DNA of 64,000 nucleotides from Azoarcus sp031546845 (GCA_031546845.1 JAVBJT010000004.1:93544-157543), one strand, 5' to 3'. Positions 26,038 through 35,483 are shown, counted from the first letter of the stretch. The notes: generated by a model not told the origin, from the sequence alone. A program made the numbers and translations.

Positions 26038-26066
26038 CCTACGTCGGCAGGCAAAACCGGGACGAT

Positions 26067-26080
26067 TTGACCCCGATCAT
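26067..26080 (+). promoter_or_regulatory. FNR/DNR-type operator upstream of nnrS
   Basis: TTGAC-CCCG-ATCAT matches the FNR/DNR consensus at nine of ten fixed positions. Its centre lies 41.5 bp before the start site predicted from the -10 at 26103-26108, the expected class II arrangement. Confidence 0.65.
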
Positions 26081-26102
26081 TTTCTCGGCACGGCATCTAC
26101 GT

Positions 26103-26108
26103 TCTAAT
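26103..26108 (+). promoter_or_regulatory. candidate -10 element of the nnrS promoter
   Basis: TCTAAT differs from TATAAT at one base. The predicted start near 26115 leaves a leader of about 150 bases before nnrS ATG 26267. The leader contains no obvious gene. Confidence 0.5.
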
Positions 26109-26266
26109 CTCTTTCAACTGTTGGCGCTGGAACGATCAGCCCGCTCCACCCAAGGCATTCGCGCCCGCCGGATCATGAGAGAGCACGCACTCGGCCACGA
26201 AAGACACAGCGGCAAAAAGCGCCACACAGCGGCTCCACACACCGCCCGTATAACGAAAGCGACACG

Positions 26267-27454
26267 ATGACCTTTATTCCGCTGCAAGAACCCTCCGCCA
26301 AAACCAACCCCCCGGCCAAGTTCGCGCTCTTCGCGCTCGGTTTTCGTCCGTTCTATCTGCTCGCCGCCCTGCTCGCCGCGCTGGCGATCCCACTCTGGGC
26401 GGTTGTTCATGCCGGCGTCCTGGACATGCCCATTCCCGGCATGCTGTGGCACGCCCACGAAATGCTGTTCGGCTTTACGGCGGCAGTCATCATCGGCTTT
26501 CTTTTTACCGCCGGCCGCAACTGGACCGGGCTTCCCACGCCCAGCGGCGGCCTGCTGGCCGCCCTGGCGCTGCTCTGGCTCGCCGGCCGCGTGGCCATGG
26601 CCCTGGGTAGCGGCCCATGGGTCGCGGCGATCGATTTCGCCTTCCTGCCGGTGGCCACCCTGTTGCTGCTGCGTGTGCTGATGAAGGCTGGCAGCCGACG
26701 CAACTACTTCGTTGGCGCGCTACCCGGCCTGCTCGCGCTCGCCAATCTCATTTTTCATCTTGCCTTGGCAGGAGCGATCGAGCTCGACCCGGTCACACCG
26801 CTGCACGGTGCATTGGGCTTGATCGTGGTGCTGGAAACGATCATCGCCGGCCGCGTCGTACCCATGTTCACCTTCAACGCCTTGCGCGGCGTGCGCCAAT
26901 GGCGCAACGCACGGCTGGACTGGGCGGCACTGATCGCCACCGTGGCCGCGCTGCTACTCTGGGTGGGCGGCGCGCCCGCGTGGGCGGGCGTGGTTTCGCT
27001 GCTGGCAGCGGTGCTGCAACTCATACGCGTCTGCGGCTGGAATCCATGGGCAACGCGCGCCGTGCCTCTGCTGTGGATTCTGCATGTGTCCTATCTATGG
27101 ATTCCGCTCGGCCTGGCTCTGCTCGCCGCCGCGCAATGGGGACTTCTGCCGCGCACCGCGGGTATCCATGCACTGGCTATCGGCGCCACGGGCGGCCTCA
27201 TCATCGGCATGATCACGCGCACCGCGCTCGGCCATACCGGGCGCATGCTGGTTGCCGGCCCCATTGAAACCGCCGCTTATGCGCTGGTGCAACTGGCCGC
27301 GCTGACACGCGTGCTTACCGTGGCGGCAATTCCAGTTGCAGCCGCCGGCGGCATCCACCTTGCCGCCGCAGCGTGGAGTGCCGCTTTCGTGCTTTATCTG
27401 TGGCGTTATACGCCTTTTTTATTGCGCACCCGCGCCGACGGGCGTGAGGGCTGA
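26267..27454 (+). CDS. nnrS: NnrS family heme-copper membrane protein
   Basis: A 395-residue polytopic membrane protein with about twelve hydrophobic segments. LGFRPFYLLAALLA opens the first helix. WHAHEMLFGFTAAVIIGFL and GRVVPMFTFNA contain His/Arg positions typical of NnrS. The family is regulated with denitrification genes and helps cells tolerate nitric oxide; its chemistry is not settled. Its own FNR-type promoter separates it from nirH. Confidence 0.93.
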   Translation: MTFIPLQEPSAKTNPPAKFALFALGFRPFYLLAALLAALAIPLWAVVHAGVLDMPIPGMLWHAHEMLFGFTAAVIIGFLFTAGRNWTGLPTPSGGLLAALALLWLAGRVAMALGSGPWVAAIDFAFLPVATLLLLRVLMKAGSRRNYFVGALPGLLALANLIFHLALAGAIELDPVTPLHGALGLIVVLETIIAGRVVPMFTFNALRGVRQWRNARLDWAALIATVAALLLWVGGAPAWAGVVSLLAAVLQLIRVCGWNPWATRAVPLLWILHVSYLWIPLGLALLAAAQWGLLPRTAGIHALAIGATGGLIIGMITRTALGHTGRMLVAGPIETAAYALVQLAALTRVLTVAAIPVAAAGGIHLAAAAWSAAFVLYLWRYTPFLLRTRADGREG

Positions 27455-27506
27455 ATCCACCCTCTGACGCCCCAATCGGCCCGCGCCTACGCGGGAGATT
27501 GATCCC

Positions 27507-29618
27507 ATGCTCCAAACGAAGCAGGAAAAGATGCTGGACGCCTCCGGCGCAACGGCTCAGCAGCAAGGGCTATTCAGGAAATACCGGGCGATTTTCATCG
27601 CCGTAAGCTTGTTCCTACTGTTCGACCTGGGCGTTCTCGGCATCAACTTCTACAGCTCTTTTCAGATCAACGAATACGCCGTATCGATCAACCTCGCGGG
27701 CCGACAGCGGATGCTGTCCCAGCGCATGACAAAAGTACTGCTGTCGCTGCAAGGAGAAAGCGACGACGCGCAACGGCAACGCGACCACGATGAGTTGAAG
27801 CTCGTCGTCGGTATGTTCGACACCACACTCAAGGGCTTCCACGTCGGCGACCAGGTAGCGGGGGGCGACGGCAACCCGGTCTGGCTGAACCGGGTGGAAA
27901 CGCAATCCGGACAAGACATCGTGCGCCGCGCACAGGAGATCTGGACGCCTTATCTGACAACTCTGCGCCCGCTGGTCGATGCCAATGCGCCCACCCCCAA
28001 TGCAGCCGACGCACAACTGGCCGGCGCGGCGAGATATGCACGCACGAACAATTTGCAACTGCTGGGCTTGATGAACGACCTGACTTCCGACCTGGAACGC
28101 ACCGCCGACGAAAAATCGCAAACACTACGTTGGATTCAAGCCTTCGGCATTGTGGCCGCGCTGATCAACTTCATCTACACCGTCTTCATGGCGATCCGCG
28201 ACCTGGTCGAAGGCGACCGGAAGCTGGAGCAAGCCCGCAAGGAAACCGATGAAATTCTGTCGACGGTGAAAGAAGGCCTGTTCCTGCTCGACACGGAATA
28301 CCGCTTCGGCTCGCAACACTCCGCCTCGCTGGCCGGCATCATGCGCCGCGAGGTCCGGGAAGGCGACGAGTTTCTGCCGATCCTGCGCGGAATGGTGCCC
28401 GAAGACGTCTATGCGGCCACCAAGGATTACATCGAATTGTTGTTCGGCGACCGGGTAAAGGAAGCGCTAGTGATATCGCTCAATCCGCTCAACCAGGTGG
28501 AAGTCAGCCTTGAAGACGCCCGCGGCCAAAGCCGGCAACACTATCTGACCTTTCACTTCAATCGCGTACTGAGCGCGGGGCGCATCTCGCACCTGCTGGT
28601 CACCGTGCAGGACGTCACCGACCAGGTCCACCTGGCGGAGCAGCTTGAAAAAGCCAAGCGGCAGGCTGGAGTGGAAATCGGTGCCTTGCTCAAACTGATG
28701 AGCAGCGACACGCAGACGCTGCGGCAATTTATCACCAATACGGAAACCGCACTCGACGGCATTAATACGGCGCTCGGTACCGACAACAACGACGAGCGCA
28801 CGCGTATTCACATCGTCAACCAGACCCTGCGCAACGTGCATGGCATCAAAGGCGAAGCGGCAGCATTGGGCGTGGAAATGCTCGAAACCTACGCGCACGA
28901 TTTCGAACGCGAGATCATTGGCATGCGCGACCGGGGCGAAATGTCGGGCGACGACATGCTGCGCATCGCCGTGCTGCTGGACGGTTTCTACGATCAACTG
29001 GTCTCGATCAAGCGCATCGGCCAACTCACCCCCGCCCCCCACACGGATAGCGCGGAACGCACACGCCAATTCATCGACAACCTGCGCGCACTGGCCGAGC
29101 GCATCGCCACGGATCAACACAAGCAGGTTCAGGTGGAGGCCGATCTGGACACCATCGATACACTCCCCCACACGGTTCGCGACACGATCGAGAACATCGC
29201 CATACAGTTGCTACGCAACGCGGTCACACACGGCATCGAATCCCCCGAGGAGCGGCAACGCCTCGACAAACCGCCGCAGGGTTCGATACAACTGCAGTGC
29301 CGTCCGGCCAGCGGCGGGCGTTTCTCCTTCATACTGCGCGACGATGGCCGCGGCGTTTCCTTGCAGCACATCCGCGAATCGCTGGTGCGCAGGGCGCTCA
29401 CCGACGAAGAAACCGCGCACAGCCTGACCGAACGCGATTTACTGCACAAACTGTTCGAACCCGGTTTTTCCACCGCGCAAACCGCCGACAAAGACGCCGG
29501 TCATGGCATCGGGCTGGATATCGTCGCCGCCAAGGTCGCTGCACTACGCGGGCATTTGCGACTGGTCAGCCGCGTGGATGAATTCACCGAGTTCCACATC
29601 CACTTCAATGCCGCTTGA
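27507..29618 (+). CDS. PilJ-type sensor with PAS, HPt and HATPase domains (CheA-like kinase)
   Basis: A 703-residue membrane protein. Its parts, in order, are a membrane helix at 29-49; a periplasmic type IV pili/NarX-type sensor domain with INLAGRQRMLSQRM (61-74); a second helix near 208-230; a PAS-like region (about 245-385); an HPt domain with likely phosphoacceptor His445 in VHGIKGEAA; and a HATPase_c domain with LLRNAVTHGIE (about 567), DDGRGVS (about 612) and GHGIGLDIV (about 666). There is no HisKA dimerisation domain or CheW domain, so it is not a standard CheA. The receiver and CheX-like genes follow at once. A stimulus related to nitrate or NO is possible given the neighbours (inference). 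Confidence 0.82.
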   Translation: MLQTKQEKMLDASGATAQQQGLFRKYRAIFIAVSLFLLFDLGVLGINFYSSFQINEYAVSINLAGRQRMLSQRMTKVLLSLQGESDDAQRQRDHDELKLVVGMFDTTLKGFHVGDQVAGGDGNPVWLNRVETQSGQDIVRRAQEIWTPYLTTLRPLVDANAPTPNAADAQLAGAARYARTNNLQLLGLMNDLTSDLERTADEKSQTLRWIQAFGIVAALINFIYTVFMAIRDLVEGDRKLEQARKETDEILSTVKEGLFLLDTEYRFGSQHSASLAGIMRREVREGDEFLPILRGMVPEDVYAATKDYIELLFGDRVKEALVISLNPLNQVEVSLEDARGQSRQHYLTFHFNRVLSAGRISHLLVTVQDVTDQVHLAEQLEKAKRQAGVEIGALLKLMSSDTQTLRQFITNTETALDGINTALGTDNNDERTRIHIVNQTLRNVHGIKGEAAALGVEMLETYAHDFEREIIGMRDRGEMSGDDMLRIAVLLDGFYDQLVSIKRIGQLTPAPHTDSAERTRQFIDNLRALAERIATDQHKQVQVEADLDTIDTLPHTVRDTIENIAIQLLRNAVTHGIESPEERQRLDKPPQGSIQLQCRPASGGRFSFILRDDGRGVSLQHIRESLVRRALTDEETAHSLTERDLLHKLFEPGFSTAQTADKDAGHGIGLDIVAAKVAALRGHLRLVSRVDEFTEFHIHFNAA

Positions 29619-29655
29619 AACCGCTCAGCCCTGAACGAGCAAAGGCACAAGAACC

Positions 29656-30021
29656 ATGAAAGTCCTGATCGTCGACGATTCCAACATCATCCGAAACCGC
29701 ATCGTGCGCCTGCTCAGCAACGAGAGCATCCCGACCATGACCGTGGTCGGGATGGCAAAAAACGGCGCCGAAGCGCTGGCCGTATTCACGCAAAGCAAAC
29801 CGGATATCGTTACGATGGACCTGACCATGCCAGTCATGGACGGCGTCGAATGCACCTCGAAAATGATGGAGATCGACCCCGACGTCAGCATCCTGGTCAT
29901 TTCCGCGCTCAGCGACAAGGCGACGGCGATCTCCGCATTGAAAAAAGGTGCGAAAGGCTTTCTGTACAAGCCTTTTACCGACCAGCAACTCATCGACGCA
30001 TTTCAAGAACTGGTGAATTAA
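29656..30021 (+). CDS. single-domain response regulator, CheY-like
   Basis: A 121-residue receiver domain alone. DD at 7-8, phosphoacceptor Asp55 in VTMDLTMPVMDG and Lys105 in YKPF are all present. There is no output domain. It lies between the HPt/HATPase kinase and a CheX-like phosphatase, so it is the obvious phosphorylation target of the first and substrate of the second. Confidence 0.93.
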   Translation: MKVLIVDDSNIIRNRIVRLLSNESIPTMTVVGMAKNGAEALAVFTQSKPDIVTMDLTMPVMDGVECTSKMMEIDPDVSILVISALSDKATAISALKKGAKGFLYKPFTDQQLIDAFQELVN

Positions 30022-30026
30022 CCCTC

Positions 30027-30506
30027 ATGGCCGATATCAGCGAACAGGAAATCCGCGTCTTCGTCGACGCCGTCAGCAATTTCTTTTTTCAGACGACGCA
30101 CGAAAAGGCCGACATCAAAGCCGCGTTTCTGGCGAACGGAGACGTACCGCCGCCCACCTTCGATTTCACCGGTTTGATCCAAATTTCCGGCGCATACCGC
30201 GGCTGTATCTACTTTTCCGCGCCGCGCCCGATGCTGTCGAAACTGCTGCTCGCCCTGCGCGAACCCCATCTGAACGACGACAACCTGCTCGACGTCGTGG
30301 GCGAGATCGCCAACACCATCGCCGGCAACGCACGCAAACACTTCGGCGAAACAATGGAAATTTCCGTACCGCGCACCTTGTCCGGCACCGCCACGCAACT
30401 CCAACAAATGATCCGCGCGCGGCCGTTTGTCATCATGATCACATGGCGCCAGTTCAACGCATCGGTGGTGGTCGACATCACATCTGTCGCCAACGGGAAA
30501 AGCTGA
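30027..30506 (+). CDS. CheX-like chemotaxis phosphatase
   Basis: A 159-residue protein of the CheC/CheX/FliY phosphatase fold. The active-site helix is DVVGEIANTIAGNARKHFG, with the Glu and Asn that attack the receiver aspartyl phosphate. ATG 30027 lies five bases after the receiver gene. Together the three genes form a complete kinase, receiver and phosphatase circuit without transducers or CheW. Confidence 0.85.
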   Translation: MADISEQEIRVFVDAVSNFFFQTTHEKADIKAAFLANGDVPPPTFDFTGLIQISGAYRGCIYFSAPRPMLSKLLLALREPHLNDDNLLDVVGEIANTIAGNARKHFGETMEISVPRTLSGTATQLQQMIRARPFVIMITWRQFNASVVVDITSVANGKS

Positions 30507-30645
30507 CACGCTCGAACTACCGCATCGCGGCAAACCCAATCGATCCACGCTCTCAAGCGGCGCCCGACGCACCGATAACGGCCATGCGCGCCGCATTGCA
30601 CCGGCTTTCGCACCGGCCAAACGAGCATGGAAGTGGATTATGTCG

Positions 30646-30666
30646 CGAACACATCAACGGTGTTCG
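30646..30666. promoter_or_regulatory. inverted repeat before the plus-strand exopolysaccharide operon
   Basis: CGAACAC (30646-30652), 7-base spacer, GTGTTCG (30660-30666). It ends 39 bases before ATG 30706 of the first operon gene. It could be an operator for a dimeric regulator or a small leader hairpin. The 199-base gap contains no other clear signal. Confidence 0.4.
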
Positions 30667-30705
30667 TATAGACTGGCGTTCGAATGTAGACAGCATGTCC
30701 CGCCG

Positions 30706-32322
30706 ATGAACGCCTCCTACCTACTGCACCATCTCGCCGCCACCGCGGCCGAGCGCGCGCCCGAGCGCACCGCGCTGACCGCCGGCGCGGAACACCTGCC
30801 CTATGCGGCGCTCGCCGAACGCATAGCCGCCTTTGCCAACGGTCTGCTCGACCTGCATCTGAACCGTGGCGAGCGCGTCGGCATTTATCTCGACAAGAGC
30901 ATCGACAACGTTACAGCGACCTTCGGCGTCAGCGCCGCCGGCGGCGTGTTCGTGCCCGTCAATCCGATCCTCAAGGCCGAGCAAGTCGGTTACATCCTGC
31001 GCGACTGCAATGTCCGCGTGCTGGTCACATCACCCGAGCGCTTCGCCGCGCTGGCCGATGTCCTCGCCGACTGCCACGACTTGCGCCACGTGGTGCTCAC
31101 CGGCGCACCCGACCCGCTGCCGGCGCTCGCAGGCACCTCGGTGCACCGCTTCGCGGCGCTACTCGAAGCCCCGATACACACGCCGCACCGCACCATCGAC
31201 ACCGACATGGCGGCCATCCTCTACACTTCGGGCAGTACCGGACGCCCCAAGGGGGTGGTGTTGTCGCACCGCAACATGATGGCCGGCGCCAAGAGCGTTG
31301 CCAGCTATCTCGGCAACCACGCCGACGATACCTTGCTGGCCGCGCTGCCGCTGTCGTTCGACGCCGGCTTTTCGCAGCTGACCACCGCTTTTCACGCTGG
31401 CGCGCGGGTCGTGCTACTGAACTACCTGCTGCCGCGCGACGTGCTCAACGCCGTGGTGCGCGAACGCGTCACCGGCCTCACCGCCGTGCCGCCACTGTGG
31501 ATTCAACTCGCGCAACTGCCCTGGCCAGAAACGGCGACCGAGCACCTGCGCTACTTCGCCAACACCGGCGGGCGCATGCCGTTGGAAACGCTGACCCGGC
31601 TGCGCGAACACTTTCCACGCAGCCGCCCGTTCCTGATGTACGGCCTCACCGAGGCTTTCCGCGCCACTTTCCTGCCACCGGAAGAGGTCGACCTCCGGCC
31701 TGACTCCATCGGCAAAGCCATTCCCAACGCTGAAATCATGGTACTGCGCGAGGACGGCTCGCCGTGCGCCCCCAACGAAGCGGGCGAACTGGTACAACGC
31801 GGTGCGCTCGTTGCCCAGGGTTACTGGAACGACGCGGACAAAACCGCCGAGCGCTTCAAACCGCTGCCGGCGAAGGCGCTGGGCCGCGAAAGCGGCCTCA
31901 TGCTACCGGAAATCGCGGTGTTCTCGGGCGATACCGTGCGCATGGACGAAAAAGGCTACCTGTACTTCATCGGCCGCCGCGACGAGATGATCAAAACATC
32001 CGGCTACCGGGTCAGCCCGACCGAGATCGAGGAAATTCTCTACGCCACACGGCTGGTCGGCGAATGCGCGGCGTTCGGCGTGCCACACGCCACGCTCGGC
32101 CAAGCCATCTTCATCGTCGTCACACCGCCGCAAGGCGGCGCGCTCGATACCGCCGACCTGCTCGCACAATGCCGCAACCGGATGCCGGCCTACATGGTGC
32201 CGACGCGTATCGAAACGCGCGCGGGCGCACTGCCCCGCAACCCCAACGGCAAGATCGACCGCAAGAGCCTGTTGGCCGAGTTTGCCGACACCGCCGCCGC
32301 TACGCCGGAAAGCACGAAATGA
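30706..32322 (+). CDS. acyl-CoA ligase (AMP-forming), exosortase A system-associated
   Basis: A 538-residue ANL-superfamily enzyme. The P-loop LYTSGSTGRPKGVVLSH is near residue 175, YGLTEAFR is the A5-type motif, GRRDEMIKTSGYRVSPTEIE is the hinge region, and NGKIDRKSL near the C-terminus holds the catalytic Lys. Family members accompany exosortase A loci next to a PLP-dependent decarboxylase; the acyl substrate is not known. It overlaps the next gene by four bases. Confidence 0.9.
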   Translation: MNASYLLHHLAATAAERAPERTALTAGAEHLPYAALAERIAAFANGLLDLHLNRGERVGIYLDKSIDNVTATFGVSAAGGVFVPVNPILKAEQVGYILRDCNVRVLVTSPERFAALADVLADCHDLRHVVLTGAPDPLPALAGTSVHRFAALLEAPIHTPHRTIDTDMAAILYTSGSTGRPKGVVLSHRNMMAGAKSVASYLGNHADDTLLAALPLSFDAGFSQLTTAFHAGARVVLLNYLLPRDVLNAVVRERVTGLTAVPPLWIQLAQLPWPETATEHLRYFANTGGRMPLETLTRLREHFPRSRPFLMYGLTEAFRATFLPPEEVDLRPDSIGKAIPNAEIMVLREDGSPCAPNEAGELVQRGALVAQGYWNDADKTAERFKPLPAKALGRESGLMLPEIAVFSGDTVRMDEKGYLYFIGRRDEMIKTSGYRVSPTEIEEILYATRLVGECAAFGVPHATLGQAIFIVVTPPQGGALDTADLLAQCRNRMPAYMVPTRIETRAGALPRNPNGKIDRKSLLAEFADTAAATPESTK

Positions 32323-33551
32323 ACGTAACGCCGCAACACGCGCCCGCCGATCAATTCCAGACGCGCGACGGTGAACTGCTCGTCGGCGGCATGCCGCTCA
32401 GCCGGCTCGCCGCGCGCGTGGGCCGCACACCGTTCTACGCTTACGACCGCGCCTTGCTCACAGCGCGGGTGCGCAGCCTGCGCGCCGCGCTGCCGCCTGC
32501 GCTGAAACTGCATTACGCGGTGAAAGCCAACCCGATGCCGGCGCTGGTCGCGCACATGGCCGGGTTGGTCGACGGGCTGGACGTCGCCTCGGCGGGCGAA
32601 TTGAAAACAGCCCTCGATACCGGCGCCAACCCGCACGACATCAGTTTTGCCGGCCCCGGCAAACAGCGTGCGGAACTGGTCCAGGCAGTTGCCGCCGGCA
32701 TTTTGGTGAATATCGAATCGTTCCGCGAAGTTACCGAACTGGCCGCGATCAGCGCCGAAACCGGCTGGCCGGCGCGCGTGGCGGTACGCGTGAATCCCGA
32801 CTTCGAGTTGAAAAGCTCGGGCATGAAGATGAGCGGCGGGCCCAAACAATTCGGCGTCGATGCCGAACAGGTGCCGGCGCTGCTCGCCGAAATCGGTCGC
32901 GCCGGCCTCGCCTTCGAGGGTTTTCACCTGTTTACCGGCTCGCAGAACCTGAAGGCCGAAGCCATCGTCGAAGCACAGCGCAAAAGCTACGAATTGGCCT
33001 TGCAACTGGCCGCCGATGCGCCCGCGCCAGTACGTTTCCTCAACCTCGGCGGCGGCTTTGGCATTCCTTACTTTCCCGGCGAACAACGGCTGGAATTGCA
33101 GCCGATCGCCGACAACCTGGCCGCGCTGTGCGAACGCGCGGCACGCGAGTTGCCGCAGGCCGAAGCCACCATCGAACTCGGCCGCTATCTGGTCGGCGAA
33201 GCGGGGCTGTACGTGTGCCGCGTCGTCGACCACAAGGTGTCACGCGGCCACACCTACCTCGTCACCGACGGCGGGCTGCACCATCACTTGTCCGCGTCGG
33301 GCAATTTCGGCCAGGTGATCCGCAAGAATTATCCGGTGGCAATCGGCAACCGCATGAACGCGGCCGCTACCGAAACAATGTCGGTGGTCGGCCCGCTGTG
33401 CACGCCGCTCGATCTGCTCGCCGACCGCATGACGCTCGCCGAAGCCGGTCCCGGCGATCTGGTGGTCATATTCCAGTCCGGTGCCTACGGCGCCAGCGCC
33501 AGCCCACAGGCGTTCCTGGGCCACCCGGCAGTTGTCGAAGTGCTGGTCTAG
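32319..33551 (+). CDS. PLP-dependent decarboxylase, exosortase A system-associated
   Basis: A 410-residue fold-type III (alanine-racemase-like) decarboxylase related to diaminopimelate/ornithine decarboxylases. The PLP lysine is Lys69 in HYAVKANPMPAL; GGGFGIPYFPGE binds the phosphate, and the family GRYLVGEAG and YGASASPQAFLGH stretches follow. It is translationally coupled to the acyl-CoA ligase (ATGA). The pair is thought to make an amino- or acyl-substituent for the exopolysaccharide; the product is unproven. Confidence 0.9.
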   Translation: MNVTPQHAPADQFQTRDGELLVGGMPLSRLAARVGRTPFYAYDRALLTARVRSLRAALPPALKLHYAVKANPMPALVAHMAGLVDGLDVASAGELKTALDTGANPHDISFAGPGKQRAELVQAVAAGILVNIESFREVTELAAISAETGWPARVAVRVNPDFELKSSGMKMSGGPKQFGVDAEQVPALLAEIGRAGLAFEGFHLFTGSQNLKAEAIVEAQRKSYELALQLAADAPAPVRFLNLGGGFGIPYFPGEQRLELQPIADNLAALCERAARELPQAEATIELGRYLVGEAGLYVCRVVDHKVSRGHTYLVTDGGLHHHLSASGNFGQVIRKNYPVAIGNRMNAAATETMSVVGPLCTPLDLLADRMTLAEAGPGDLVVIFQSGAYGASASPQAFLGHPAVVEVLV

Positions 33552-33564
33552 GCGCGCTCCACAC

Positions 33565-35055
33565 ATGAACGCGTCATCCAACTTCATCTCGTTCTCCCCC
33601 TTGCATTTGCGTTCATCTGCGCTGCCGCTGGTCGGCGGCGCCTGGCTCGACGCGCTCGTGCTCCTGCTCGCCGCCCTGGCCTGCTTCGCCACACCGCTAT
33701 TGACGCTACGCCTGACCCTCGGCGAAGGCTTGGCCGCGCCGGTGTGGTTCATTCCCGCCGCCATTGGCGTGGCCTTGTGCCTTGGTATCGCGGCCCTGAT
33801 GCTCGCACGCAGGCTGCCGGGGTGGTCGCTACGCGCCGAAGCCACGCTGATACGCGTGCCGCTCGTGCTCATCATCCTGCTCGGCCTCACCCTGCGCCTC
33901 GCGTGGGCGCTGATCTTCCCCGCCGAACCGGGGTCGGACGGCGCCATTTACGCCGGCCTCGCGCGCCAACTCGCCACGGGCGGAGCGTATGAAACCTCCG
34001 GCACCCATGCCTATTGGCCGGCGGGCTATCCCTTGTTCCTGGCCGCATGGATGAAGGTGCTGGGCCCCAGCAAGCTCGCCTGGCTGCTGTCGAACATGGT
34101 GCTGTTCGTTATCGCCATCACCGGCGTCGCCCGCATCGCCGCGCTGCTCGGCGGCAGCGCGGCAGCGCGGCTGGCGGCCCTGCTACTCGCGCTATGGCCC
34201 AACTTGATCGCCAGCACGGCAACGCCGGACAAAGAGGCGGTGATCATCGCCTTGTTGCCGTGGGCGTGCTGGATCGTCGCCAGCGCACTGCGCGAGCGTG
34301 TTGCGCCGTGGCGGCTGGTGTGCGCCGGCCTGCTGCTCGGCGGCTGCATTCTCGTGCAACCTTCGCTGCAACTGCTGCCACTGGCCGCGTGCGGCCTGCT
34401 CGTGATCGGCTCGCGGCCGCTACCGCGCGCGCTGGGCCTGTCGCTGCTGCTCGCGCTCGGCGTCGTCCTCGCGGTGGCGCCGTGGACACTGCGCAACCAC
34501 AGCGTATTTGGGCAATTCGTGCTGGTATCGACCAACGGCGGCGACAACCTGTACCGTGCCAACAACCCGCTCGCTACCGGCGGCTATACCAAGCGCGGCG
34601 AAGTCGATCTATCCGCGCTGGGCGAACTGGAGCGGGACAAGGAAGGCAAGCGTCTGGCGCTGGAATGGATACGCACCCAACCCACCGCCTTCGCCGCGCT
34701 GGCGGTGGAAAAACAGATCCGCTTCATGGGCGACGATGCAGCGGGCATTTACAACACGCTGAAAGTAGGCAAGGCAAGCGACAACAGCACCCTTTACCTG
34801 GTGCTGAAAGCCGCCGCCAACGCCTGGTGGCTGGCGATGTGGACGCTGCTCGCGGCCGCCGTGCTCGCCATGCGCGCGGCGGGATTGCGCCCGCCGGCGC
34901 TGACGCGGCTACCGTTGTGGCTATGGCTTTACCTGTTCGCGCTTCACAGTGTTTTCGAGAGCGCCGGTAAGTACCACATGCCGGTATTGTGGGTGCTGCC
35001 GGTGTTGATCGCCTGTTATCTGGTGGCGCCGTGGTCGCGGCGGACACACGCATGA
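33565..35055 (+). CDS. ArnT/GT39-like integral membrane glycosyltransferase
   Basis: A 496-residue polytopic protein of the dolichyl-P-mannose mannosyltransferase type. The first periplasmic loop carries EPGSDGAIYAGLARQL, with the catalytic acidic residue position, and YWPAGYPLFLAAW follows. A periplasmic stretch NGGDNLYRANNPLATGGY is typical of this group. ATG 33565 is preferred to the open frame from 33481. The stop overlaps GtrA. With the next two genes it forms a GtrC/GtrA/GtrB-like glycosylation module. Confidence 0.82.
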   Translation: MNASSNFISFSPLHLRSSALPLVGGAWLDALVLLLAALACFATPLLTLRLTLGEGLAAPVWFIPAAIGVALCLGIAALMLARRLPGWSLRAEATLIRVPLVLIILLGLTLRLAWALIFPAEPGSDGAIYAGLARQLATGGAYETSGTHAYWPAGYPLFLAAWMKVLGPSKLAWLLSNMVLFVIAITGVARIAALLGGSAAARLAALLLALWPNLIASTATPDKEAVIIALLPWACWIVASALRERVAPWRLVCAGLLLGGCILVQPSLQLLPLAACGLLVIGSRPLPRALGLSLLLALGVVLAVAPWTLRNHSVFGQFVLVSTNGGDNLYRANNPLATGGYTKRGEVDLSALGELERDKEGKRLALEWIRTQPTAFAALAVEKQIRFMGDDAAGIYNTLKVGKASDNSTLYLVLKAAANAWWLAMWTLLAAAVLAMRAAGLRPPALTRLPLWLWLYLFALHSVFESAGKYHMPVLWVLPVLIACYLVAPWSRRTHA

Positions 35056-35483
35056 CACTGCCCCGCCAATTGTTCCGTTTTCTGATCGTCGGCGGTATCG
35101 CCACCGCCGTGCATTACGCACTGCTGATGGCGCTGGTCTACGCGGGCGTCGCGCCGGTGCCGGCGAGCAGCGCCGGTTTTGTGCTTGGCGCCATCGTCAA
35201 TTACATGCTGAACCGGCACTTCACCTTCGCCTCGGCGCGGCGCCACCGCGAAGCGGTGCCGCGCTTCGCCGCCACCGCACTGGCGGGGCTGGCGATCAAC
35301 GGTACGTTGATGTGGCTGTTTACCGCAGCCGGCGTGCCGCATTACCTGATCGCCCAGGTCGGCGCGACAATCGGCACGCTGGTATGGAATTTCATCGTCA
35401 ACCGCCTCTGGACGTTCTCACCCCCAACGCCGCGCGCCGCGCCCCCTCATTCAACGCCTCGCAACGGTGACCCTGCCCGATGA
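35052..35483 (+). CDS. GtrA family membrane protein
   Basis: A 143-residue protein with four membrane segments. FLIVGGIATAVHY and GAIVNYMLNRHFTF are the GtrA signature, and VWNFIVNRLWTF repeats it. GtrA proteins are thought to flip or support polyprenyl-P-sugars across the inner membrane. It overlaps both neighbours by four bases, the tightest coupling in the operon. Confidence 0.92.
   Translation: MTLPRQLFRFLIVGGIATAVHYALLMALVYAGVAPVPASSAGFVLGAIVNYMLNRHFTFASARRHREAVPRFAATALAGLAINGTLMWLFTAAGVPHYLIAQVGATIGTLVWNFIVNRLWTFSPPTPRAAPPHSTPRNGDPAR

Noticed and set aside
27480..27495. Short inverted repeat CCCGCG-CCTA-CGCGGG before the sensor kinase
   Set aside because: It is only 6 bp and common in GC-rich DNA. 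It lies just before the ribosome site, but nothing else supports a regulatory role.
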